Assembly: GCA_051859045.1 (NCBI GenBank)
Contig: JBHYGK010000002.1
Location: 1 to 64,000 of the forward strand
DNA: 64,000 bases
Direction of reading: 5' to 3'
Source of the DNA: JBHYGK01 sp051859045
GTDB taxonomy: Bacteria > Pseudomonadota > Gammaproteobacteria > Xanthomonadales > Xanthomonadaceae
Program-made: the position numbers and the translations under genes
In this document: positions 38,080-51,617 of the stretch, piece after piece
Layout of the letters: each line of letters begins with the position of its first letter
How positions within the stretch are numbered: the stretch's first letter is position 1
Notes under the pieces: model-generated
Databases searched by the model: none
What the model was told of the DNA's origin: nothing
The model's input: only the letters and a program-made list of their open reading frames with translations

Positions 38080-38592
38080 ATGGACCCGTCTGCCCGCAGC
38101 GATGACGACACCCTGCACGCCCTGGCCGAGGAGGTCGGCGTGCGCCTGGCCGCGGCGCACCTGCGCCTGGTGACGGCCGAGAGCTGCACCGGCGGCTGGA
38201 TCGCCAAGATGGTCACCGACATCCCCGGCTGCTCGGCCTGGTTCGACTGCGGGCTGGCCGCCTATAGCTACGAGGCCAAGCAGGCGCTGCTGGGCGTGCA
38301 CCCGCGCACCCTCGAGCAGCACGGCGCGGTCAGCGAGGAGACCGTGCTGGAGATGGTGTCCGGCGCGCTGGTGTCCTCGGGTGCCAGCGTCGCGGTGGCG
38401 GTGACCGGCATCGCCGGCCCCGGCGGCGCGACGCCCGGCAAGCCGGTGGGCTCGGTGTGGATCGGCTGGAAGCGCCGCGGCGGCTACGCCCGGGCCCGGC
38501 TGTTCACCTTCGGCGGCGACCGCGAGGCGGTGCGCCGGCAGACCGTCGAGGCCGCGCTGCGCGGCCTGCTCGAGGAGGCCGCGGCGGCCTGA
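38080..38592 (+). CDS. pncC: Nicotinamide-nucleotide amidohydrolase (CinA C-terminal domain)
   Basis: 170 aa, the stand-alone CinA domain without the N-terminal MoaB-like part. Motifs are LVTAESCTGGWIAKMVTDIPGCSAWF, the catalytic Ser/Lys region GAVSEETV and VAVTGIAGPGG. It deamidates NMN in the pyridine nucleotide salvage cycle. ATG 38080 is preferred to a GTG 15 bases upstream. It precedes recA, an arrangement common in bacteria; a 222-base gap with a separate -10 element separates them here. Confidence 0.93.
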   Translation: MDPSARSDDDTLHALAEEVGVRLAAAHLRLVTAESCTGGWIAKMVTDIPGCSAWFDCGLAAYSYEAKQALLGVHPRTLEQHGAVSEETVLEMVSGALVSSGASVAVAVTGIAGPGGATPGKPVGSVWIGWKRRGGYARARLFTFGGDREAVRRQTVEAALRGLLEEAAAA

Positions 38593-38706
38593 GCGGCCGG
38601 CGTGGCGGCGCTCCCGGGCCTGGCGGGGCGGATTCCGACCCGCGCCGTGGCGTCGGCCGACCCGCCCGCGCGGCGTCCTGCACGGGGGCCTCGCGCCCGG
38701 GTGTGG

Positions 38707-38712
38707 GATACT
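38707..38712 (+). promoter_or_regulatory. -10-like element upstream of recA
   Basis: GATACT, 102 bases before the recA ATG. No E. coli-type (CTGT-N8-ACAG) or Xanthomonas-type LexA box was found in 38593-38814. A small hairpin GGCCCC/GGGGCC (38773-38789) lies in the leader. Confidence 0.35.
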
Positions 38713-38814
38713 TCGCCCCGCCTCGCCGCCGGTCTCAGTCCGTGAGAAGCCGCCGCGGCATGCTGATTTCCCGGCCCCGACCAGGGGCCACCGCCACCGC
38801 CTGAAGGAACCCGC

Positions 38815-39837
<1,023 letters not shown>

Positions 39838-39843
39838 CCGGGG

Positions 39844-40338
39844 ATGGTCCGCCGTCGCGATGACGGCGAGGGGCCGGGCGCGTACCACCGCGCGCTCGGC
39901 CTGCTGGTGCGGCGCGAGCACTCGCGCCGCGAGCTCGAGCGCAAGCTCGCGGCCAAGGGCGAGGAGCCGTCGGCCGCCGCCGAGGCGGTGGCCGAGCTCA
40001 GCCGCCAGGGCTACCAGGACGACGCCCGGTTCGCCGAGATGCTGGTCCGCAGCCGCGTGCATGGCGGCCATGGACCGGTGCGGGTGCGTGCCGAGCTGGC
40101 CCAGCACGGCATCCCCCGCGACACCGGCGAGGCCGCCATCGCCGAGGTGCTCGAGGCCCTCGGCCTCGACTGGCCCGACCTGGCCCGCGACCTCGTCCAG
40201 CGCCGCTTCCCCCGCGGCTGCCCCGACCTCGCCACCCGCCGCAAGGCCGCCGACCTGCTGGCCCGCCGCGGCTTCGAGTCCTCCCAGCTGCAGGCCGCCC
40301 TGCGCGACGCCCCCGACGGCGACCTCGACCCCGCCTGA
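39844..40338 (+). CDS. recX: RecA regulator RecX
   Basis: 164 aa. Three three-helix RecX repeats: LGLLVRREHSRRELERKLAAKG, the central VAELSRQGYQDDARFAEMLVRSR, and ARRGFESSQLQAALRD at the end. RecX caps and limits RecA filaments. It starts six bases after the recA stop; the GGGG at the recA stop serves as ribosome binding site. Confidence 0.95.
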   Translation: MVRRRDDGEGPGAYHRALGLLVRREHSRRELERKLAAKGEEPSAAAEAVAELSRQGYQDDARFAEMLVRSRVHGGHGPVRVRAELAQHGIPRDTGEAAIAEVLEALGLDWPDLARDLVQRRFPRGCPDLATRRKAADLLARRGFESSQLQAALRDAPDGDLDPA

Positions 40339-40496
40339 GCCCCGTCCGGCGCGCGCTCCGATGCGCGCTCAGGCCCCGGCACTGGTACGCTTGGCGCGTC
40401 CCGGCGATCGCCCGCCTCCCGCCCCGCCGCCTCCGCGGCCGGTGGGCCTCCGCGCATCGCCACCGCCATCCCGCCAGCCTTCGCAGTCGCCCATCC

Positions 40497-43148
<2,652 letters not shown>

Positions 43149-43160
43149 GGAAAGCGGCAA

Positions 43161-43190
43161 TTGCGCGTCGCGCGGGCCGGTGGCTACCAT
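43161..43190 (+). promoter_or_regulatory. Promoter of csrA
   Basis: TTGCGC (43161-43166), 18 bases, TACCAT (43185-43190), leaving a leader of ~88 bases. Confidence 0.55.
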
Positions 43191-43284
43191 CGCCCACCGC
43201 CCGCGGCGGCACACCATCGGACGGCCCCGGGTACCACGCCCCGGGCCCACCCGGTCAAGGACGATCCGGGCAAGGAGAACACAC

Positions 43285-43497
43285 ATGCTGATTCTGACCC
43301 GCCGCGTCGGCGAGACGCTGATGATCGGTGACTCCGTCACCGTCACCGTGCTCGGCGTCAAGGGCAACCAGGTGCGCATCGGCATCACCGCGCCGAAGGA
43401 CGTGGCCGTGCATCGCGAAGAGATCTACCAGCGCATCCACAAGGACGACGACGGCGCGTCCGAGGATGCCGGGACGGGTTTACCCGCGAAGGGCTAA
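43285..43497 (+). CDS. csrA: Carbon storage regulator CsrA (RsmA)
   Basis: 70 aa. MLILTRRVGETLMIGDSVTV and the RNA-contacting GITAPKDVAVHREEIYQRI are fully conserved. The acidic/Gly C-terminal tail after residue ~52 varies between species. CsrA dimers bind GGA in hairpin loops to repress translation. AAGGAG (43272-43277) lies 7 bases before the ATG and contains a GGA, as in known autoregulated csrA leaders. The tRNA-Ser promoter lies in its last codons. Confidence 0.98.
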   Translation: MLILTRRVGETLMIGDSVTVTVLGVKGNQVRIGITAPKDVAVHREEIYQRIHKDDDGASEDAGTGLPAKG

Positions 43498-43507
43498 CGG
43501 CTACACT
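43479..43507 (+). promoter_or_regulatory. tRNA-Ser promoter overlapping the csrA 3' end
   Basis: TTTACC (43479-43484) inside csrA, 17 bases, TACACT (43502-43507), 24 bases before the tRNA. Confidence 0.6.
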
Positions 43508-43531
43508 TCGCGTCCGGCTTCGGCCGGTCCC

Positions 43532-43624
43532 GGAGACGTGCCCGAGTGGCCGAAGGGGCTCCCCTGCTAAGGGAGTATGGGGTCAAAAGCTCCATCGAGG
43601 GTTCGAATCCCTCCGTCTCCGCCA
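43532..43624 (+). tRNA. tRNA-Ser (GCT)
   Basis: Class II tRNA with long variable arm; acceptor GGAGACG / CGTCTCC; anticodon GCT at 43566-43568; CCA encoded. Reads AGC and AGT. Confidence 0.97.
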
Positions 43625-43632
43625 GTCTCCAC

Positions 43633-43648
43633 GGGTGCCTCGGCACCC
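43633..43648 (+). terminator. Hairpin after tRNA-Ser
   Basis: GGGTGC, loop CTCG, GCACCC; no U-tract. The same stem recurs at 43851 after tRNA-Arg, there with a U-tract. Confidence 0.5.
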
Positions 43649-43717
43649 TCGCCGTCGGCGGCGTCAGCGCCGATGGGGTGCGGGGCAGGCGATCGGAAAA
43701 AAAGTTCGCGAGAACGC

Positions 43718-43749
43718 TTGACCGATCCGCCAGCTTCCTGCACTATTCT
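43718..43749 (+). promoter_or_regulatory. Candidate promoter of tRNA-Arg (ACG)
   Basis: TTGACC (43718-43723) and TATTCT (43744-43749) with a long 20-base spacer, just before the tRNA at 43758. Confidence 0.4.
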
Positions 43750-43757
43750 CCTTCTAC

Positions 43758-43834
43758 GCGCCCGTAGCTCAGTTGGATAGAGCACCAGGCTACGAACTTG
43801 GTGGTCGGGAGTTCGAATCTCTCCGGGCGCGCCA
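43758..43834 (+). tRNA. tRNA-Arg (ACG)
   Basis: Acceptor GCGCCCG / CGGGCGC; anticodon ACG at 43792-43794 (read as ICG after deamination); CCA encoded. Confidence 0.97.
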
Positions 43835-43849
43835 GATGCAAACCAAGAC

Positions 43850-43874
43850 AGGGTGCCTAGGCACCCTTTCTTGT
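43850..43874 (+). terminator. Terminator after tRNA-Arg (ACG)
   Basis: GGGTGC, loop CTAG, GCACCC, then TTTCTTGTT. Confidence 0.88.
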
Positions 43875-43979
43875 TCCGGCGGGATGGTTGTGTTGTTCCC
43901 AGGCGCCCGCGGGTGCCACGTGCGGTAGGATCCCCCGGGCTCCTCCGTCGTGGTCCACGGCGACGGGGGGCTCGGCCGC

Positions 43980-44056
43980 CGGGGTATAGCTCAGCCTGGT
44001 AGAGCGCCAGCTTTGGGAGCTGGACGTCGGGGGTTCGAATCCCTCTACCCCGACCA
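43980..44056 (+). tRNA. tRNA-Pro (TGG)
   Basis: Acceptor CGGGGTA / TACCCCG; anticodon TGG at 44014-44016, followed by G37, a TrmD target; CCA encoded. Confidence 0.97.
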
Positions 44057-44130
44057 GCGTGGGCTCCAGACGGGATCGGGTCGTACCGAGCCTCCGTCCG
44101 GCATCGGCAAGGTCGTTGCGTTCTTCGCAT

Positions 44131-44207
44131 GCGCCCGTAGCTCAACCGGATAGAGCACCGGCCTTCTAAGCCGGCGGTTACAGGTTCGATTCCTGTCGGG
44201 CGCGCCA
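44131..44207 (+). tRNA. tRNA-Arg (TCT)
   Basis: Acceptor GCGCCCG / CGGGCGC; anticodon TCT at 44165-44167; CCA encoded. Reads AGA/AGG, rare codons in this genome. Confidence 0.97.
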
Positions 44208-44225
44208 GGATGTGGTTCCTCGGTG

Positions 44226-44302
44226 GTGGGTGTAGCTCAGTTGGTTAGAGCATCGGATTGTGATTCCGAGGGTCGTGGGTTCAAATCCCATCATCCACCC
44301 CA
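44226..44302 (+). tRNA. tRNA-His (GTG)
   Basis: Acceptor GTGGGTG / CATCCAC; the base before (44225, G) can serve as G-1 opposite C73; anticodon GTG at 44260-44262; CCA encoded. Confidence 0.97.
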
Positions 44303-44332
44303 ACTTTTGTTGTAGCATTCGCGTCTTGAAGT

Positions 44333-44408
44333 GGGCCGTTAGCTCAGTTGGTAGAGCAGCTGACTCTTAATCAGTAGGTCCTAGGTTCGAATCCTAGACG
44401 GCCCACCA
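44333..44408 (+). tRNA. tRNA-Lys (CTT)
   Basis: Acceptor GGGCCGT / ACGGCCC; anticodon CTT at 44366-44368; CCA encoded. Confidence 0.97.
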
Positions 44409-44436
44409 CTTCATCCCACCGCTGGTGGGTGGCGAC

Positions 44437-44521
44437 GCGAAAGTGGCGAAACTGGTAGACGCGCAGGATTTAGGTTCCTGTGGGGCAACCCGTGAGAGTT
44501 CGAGTCTCTCCTTTCGCACCA
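44437..44521 (+). tRNA. tRNA-Leu (TAG)
   Basis: Class II tRNA; acceptor GCGAAAG / CTTTCGC; anticodon TAG at 44471-44473; CCA encoded. Last of the tRNA cluster. Confidence 0.97.
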
Positions 44522-44537
44522 CGCCCGCCGGGCGGTG

Positions 44538-44567
44538 CGCGGGGCGACTGGGCTCCGCGGGTTTTTT
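44538..44567 (+). terminator. Terminator of the tRNA cluster
   Basis: CGCGGGGC / GCTCCGCG (one G-U pair), loop GACTGG, then GG and six Ts. Confidence 0.85.
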
Positions 44568-44633
44568 CATGTCCGCGTGCCGGAACGCACGTGGCCCAAC
44601 GGTCGCCTTGAGCGCGACGCAGCAGGAGTGGTC

Positions 44634-45932
44634 ATGCAAGTTTCTGTCGAGAACATCGGTAACCTCGGCCGCCGGATGACGGTCAGCGTGCCCCTCGCGA
44701 CGCTCGAGACGCAGGTCGCCTCGCGCCTGCGCGAGATCGCCGGCACCGTGCAGATCAAGGGCTTCCGCAAGGGCAAGGTCCCGGCGAAGGTCATCGAGCA
44801 GCGCTACGGCGCGCAGGTCCGCTCCGAGGCCCTGGGCGACGTCGCGCGCTACTCGCTCAACCAGGCGCTGGGCGAGCAGAAGCTCGCCCCGGCCGCCAAC
44901 CCGACCATCGAGAAGGCCGGCCCCGTCGAGGGCGGCCTGCTCGAGTTCGTGGCCTCCTTCGAGGTCGTGCCTGACTTCGGCACCATCGACGTCAAGGGCC
45001 TGAAGATCCAGCGCCCGACCGCGTCGGTCGGCGACGCCGACATCGACCAGATGATCGAGACCCTGCGCGCCCAGCGCCGCACCTGGACCGTCGTCGAGCG
45101 CGCCGCGCAGGCCGGCGACCTGGTGAAGGTCGAGACCTCGGCCGTCGCCGGCGACGCCCGCGTGCCCGCCGAGGGCGTCGAGAGCGGCGCCACCGTGCTG
45201 GGCTCGAACGTCATGTTCGCCGAGCTCGAGGCCAAGCTCGACGGCATGAAGGCCGGCGAGGAAGCCACCCACGCGATCACCTTCCCGGACTCCTGGCGCG
45301 TCCCCGCGCTGGCCGGCCAGACCGCGCAGGTCACCATCAAGGCCACCAGCGTCTCCGAGCCCACCCTGCCGGCGCTCGACGAGGCGTTCGTCAAGAGCTT
45401 CGGCATCGCCTCGGGCGACCTCGAGACCTTCCGCAAGGAAGTCCGCAGCAACCTCGAGCGCGAGCTCAAGGGCAACGTGATGTCGCGCCTGCGCGCCGAG
45501 GTCGTCGACAAGCTCGTCGCCGCCTACGAGGGCACCGAGTTCCCGCCGAAGCTCATCGAGGCCGAGGCCGCCGGCCTGGCCCGCCAGGCCGAGGCCCAGG
45601 CCCGCCAGCGCGGCCAGCAGGGCGCCAAGTTCGAGGCCGAGAGCTTCCTGCCGTCGGCCAAGCGCCGCGTGATGGCCGGCCTGCTGGTCAACGAGATCGC
45701 CCGCCAGAACGAGCTGCGCCTGGACCCCAAGCGCGTCGAGGAGACCCTCTCGCTGATCGCCTCGACCTACGAGGAGCCGTCGCAGGTGGTTGATCTCTAC
45801 CGCAAGGATCCCCAGCTCATGGGTCAGCTGCAGGCCCGCGTGATGGAGGAGCAGGTGATCGACTGGGTCGCCTCGCATGCCGACGCCACCGAGCAGCCGC
45901 TGAGCTTCACCGAGGCGATGCGCCAGGGCTGA
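44634..45932 (+). CDS. tig: Trigger factor
   Basis: 432 aa. ATG 44634 follows AGGAG by 6 bases and gives MQVSVENIGNLGRRMTVSVP, a typical start. The ribosome-binding signature is GFRKGKVPAKVIEQRYG (~43-59). The PPIase FKBP-like domain spans ~150-245 and the helical C-terminal chaperone arms end at AMRQG. It is a ribosome-bound folding factor and peptidyl-prolyl isomerase. tig-clpP-clpX-lon-hupB-ppiD is a conserved proteostasis cluster. Confidence 0.98.
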   Translation: MQVSVENIGNLGRRMTVSVPLATLETQVASRLREIAGTVQIKGFRKGKVPAKVIEQRYGAQVRSEALGDVARYSLNQALGEQKLAPAANPTIEKAGPVEGGLLEFVASFEVVPDFGTIDVKGLKIQRPTASVGDADIDQMIETLRAQRRTWTVVERAAQAGDLVKVETSAVAGDARVPAEGVESGATVLGSNVMFAELEAKLDGMKAGEEATHAITFPDSWRVPALAGQTAQVTIKATSVSEPTLPALDEAFVKSFGIASGDLETFRKEVRSNLERELKGNVMSRLRAEVVDKLVAAYEGTEFPPKLIEAEAAGLARQAEAQARQRGQQGAKFEAESFLPSAKRRVMAGLLVNEIARQNELRLDPKRVEETLSLIASTYEEPSQVVDLYRKDPQLMGQLQARVMEEQVIDWVASHADATEQPLSFTEAMRQG

Positions 45933-46045
45933 TCCACTGGGTCGGTCCTCCCGCCGCGCCCGCCATTGAGGCGGGCCCGGCGGAGGCGCGATGATCCGGC
46001 CGGGGCACGCGCCCCGGCCCACCCACCCCCTGCAGGAGCAGCACG

Positions 46046-46675
46046 ATGACGATGAGCACGCCGATGGGCCTGAACCTGGTGCCGATGGTGGTCGAGCAGA
46101 CCGCGCGCGGCGAGCGCGCCTACGACATCTACTCGCGCCTGCTCAAGGAGCGGGTGATCTTCCTGGTCGGCCCGATCGACGACCACGTCGCCAACGTCGT
46201 GGTCGCCCAGCTGCTGTTCCTCGAGGCCGACAACCCCGAGAAGGACATCAGCCTCTACATCAACTCGCCGGGTGGCGTGGTCACCGCCGGCATGGCGATC
46301 TACGACACCATGCAGTACATCAAGCCCGACGTGAGCACGATCTGCGTCGGCCAGGCGGCCTCGATGGGCGCGCTGCTGCTGTCGGCCGGCGCCGCCGGCA
46401 AGCGCTACTCGCTGCCGCACTCGCGCGTGATGATCCACCAGCCGCTGGGCGGCTTCCAGGGCCAGGCCAGCGACATCGAGATCCACGCCCGCGAGATCCT
46501 GTTCCTCAAGCAGCGCCTCAACGAGGTGCTCGCCAAGCACACCGGGCAGTCGATCGAGCGCGTGTCCCAGGACACCGACCGCGACCGCTTCCTCAGCGCC
46601 GAGGACGCGAAGGCCTACGGCCTCGTCGACCACGTCCTCGAGCGCCGTCCCGACGAGAGCGTGCAGGCCGGCTGA
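46046..46675 (+). CDS. clpP: ATP-dependent Clp protease proteolytic subunit
   Basis: 209 aa. Catalytic triad S106 (GQAASMGA), H131 (MIHQPLGG) and D180 (DTDRDRF). The N-terminus MTMSTPMGLNLVPMVVEQT is short and is probably trimmed on maturation. GCAGGAGC lies upstream of the ATG. ClpP forms the 14-mer chamber that degrades substrates unfolded by ClpX, encoded next. Confidence 0.99.
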   Translation: MTMSTPMGLNLVPMVVEQTARGERAYDIYSRLLKERVIFLVGPIDDHVANVVVAQLLFLEADNPEKDISLYINSPGGVVTAGMAIYDTMQYIKPDVSTICVGQAASMGALLLSAGAAGKRYSLPHSRVMIHQPLGGFQGQASDIEIHAREILFLKQRLNEVLAKHTGQSIERVSQDTDRDRFLSAEDAKAYGLVDHVLERRPDESVQAG

Positions 46676-46791
46676 GCCGCCTGTCCGGGGCATGCGGCTT
46701 GCATGCGGGGCTGCGCCATCCACGAGGGTGGCGAGCCCCGACCCCCCGCGCTATCCTCCGAACGACCCACCCCCGACCGGGATATAGAGGC

Positions 46792-48078
<1,287 letters not shown>

Positions 48079-48116
48079 GGCGCCGCGGGCCGCCCGTCGG
48101 CCCGCACCGCCCTCGG

Positions 48117-48145
48117 AAGCCGGCCCTCGCGGCCGGCTTTTTCTT
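48117..48145 (+). terminator. Terminator of clpX
   Basis: AAGCCGGCC, loop CTCGC, GGCCGGCTT, then TTTCTT. Confidence 0.92.
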
Positions 48146-48203
48146 GCCCGTCGCGGCGCCAAAGAGCGCTTGCCGGCCGCCCGCCGGCGGGCGCAGTCTT
48201 GCG

Positions 48204-48230
48204 CTTGCAAGCCCGCCGCCGGGCCCCCAT
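48204..48230 (+). promoter_or_regulatory. Sigma-32 (RpoH)-type promoter of lon
   Basis: CTTGCAA (48204-48210), 14 bases, CCCCAT (48225-48230), close to the heat-shock consensus CTTGAAA-N13/14-CCCCATnT. The leader to lon would be ~35-40 bases. Confidence 0.65.
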
Positions 48231-48274
48231 GACGGTGGCATCTGGCGCCCCCGGCGCCCCCAGGAGAATCCTCG

Positions 48275-50740
<2,466 letters not shown>

Positions 50741-50812
50741 CGGCATGCCCGGGGCGGCGTAATGGCGCCGCCCCGATGCGCTGGAAGCCGCGTATTTCCT
50801 AGCGTTCACGGC

Positions 50813-50841
50813 TTGCGCCCCCTATGGGGCGCTGGTATAAA
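50813..50841 (+). promoter_or_regulatory. Promoter of hupB with a palindrome in its spacer
   Basis: TTGCGC (50813-50818), 17 bases, TATAAA (50836-50841). GCGCCCC-CTAT-GGGGCGC (50815-50832) is a perfect 7-bp inverted repeat overlapping the -35 and spacer. It implies a ~130-base leader with no ORF of note. Confidence 0.7.
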
Positions 50842-50980
50842 TCCCGCAGCCCGGCGGTTCCCGCGCACGCATGCGGGGGCGGGGCGAAGGTGGATCGGGT
50901 CGTCGTCCGCAACCGCGGATGGGGAGAGCCCGGTGAAAAAACCAGGACGCGGTCACGCGGCCGCTTAGGGAGTCCAAAGA

Positions 50981-51253
50981 ATGAACAAGGCTGATTTCGT
51001 TGCTGCTGTCGCCGATGCCACCGAGCTGTCCAAGGCCGACGCTGGTCGTGCCGTCGACGCCGTGGTCGCCGTCATCACCAAGGCGCTGAAGAAGGGCGAC
51101 ACCGTGACCCTCGTTGGTTTCGGCACCTTCCAGGTCCGCAAGCGCGGCGCCCGCACCGGCCGCAACCCGCAGACCGGCGAGACCATCAAGATCAAGGCGT
51201 CGAAGAACCCGTCGTTCAAGGCCGGCAAGGCCCTGAAGGATGCGGTCAACTGA
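50981..51253 (+). CDS. hupB: DNA-binding protein HU-beta
   Basis: 90 aa. MNKADFVAAVADATELSKADAGRA begins the helical body. The DNA-binding arm contains FGTFQVRKRGARTGRNPQTGETI, and KNPSFKAGKALKDAVN ends the protein. It is a nucleoid-associated dimer. AGGGAG lies 11 bases before the ATG. tRNA-Val begins 13 bases after the stop with no terminator between, so the two are probably on one transcript. Confidence 0.99.
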   Translation: MNKADFVAAVADATELSKADAGRAVDAVVAVITKALKKGDTVTLVGFGTFQVRKRGARTGRNPQTGETIKIKASKNPSFKAGKALKDAVN

Positions 51254-51266
51254 TCCGTCCGACGCT

Positions 51267-51341
51267 GGGTGCTTAGCTCAGCGGTAGAGCGTCGCCCTTA
51301 CAAGGCGAGGGTCGGGGGTTCGAAACCCTCAGCACCCACCA
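51267..51341 (+). tRNA. tRNA-Val (TAC)
   Basis: Acceptor GGGTGCT / AGCACCC; anticodon TAC at 51299-51301; CCA encoded. Lies directly behind hupB. Confidence 0.97.
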
Positions 51342-51366
51342 GATGAAAAAAATCGTAGAAAAAGTG

Positions 51367-51395
51367 TTGCGCGAATCGAGGTCGGCCTGTATAGT
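51367..51395 (+). promoter_or_regulatory. Promoter of tRNA-Asp
   Basis: TTGCGC (51367-51372), 17 bases, TATAGT (51390-51395); same -35 hexamer as hupB. Confidence 0.75.
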
Positions 51396-51418
51396 TCTCG
51401 TCCTTCGCAACCGACAGC

Positions 51419-51495
51419 GGAGTGGTAGTTCAGTCGGTTAGAATACCGGCCTGTCACGCCGGGGGTCGCGGGTTCGAGTCCCGTCCACTCCGCCA
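51419..51495 (+). tRNA. tRNA-Asp (GTC)
   Basis: Acceptor GGAGTGG / CCACTCC; anticodon GTC at 51453-51455; CCA encoded. Confidence 0.97.
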
Positions 51496-51501
51496 TATCC
51501 C

Positions 51502-51534
51502 CGAGGGCGCCCCGCAAAGGCGCCCTCGTTTTTT
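51502..51534 (+). terminator. Terminator of tRNA-Asp
   Basis: CGAGGGCGCC, loop CCGCAAA, GGCGCCCTCG, then six Ts. Confidence 0.95.
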
Positions 51535-51617
51535 ATGGGTCCGGCCCACGCCGGATCCGCGTCGTTCTCCCAGGGTGCGGCATTGCACCGCGCCCGCTGC
51601 TGCAGGGGTCATGCGAG

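Noticed and set aside
43149..43284. Missing lysC between alaS and csrA as a deletion
   Set aside because: lysC is in this place only in some lineages such as pseudomonads; the order here is normal for xanthomonads.
43532..44521. tRNA cluster as an integration site of a genomic island
   Set aside because: No integrase, no repeated tRNA 3' end fragments, and housekeeping genes on both sides.
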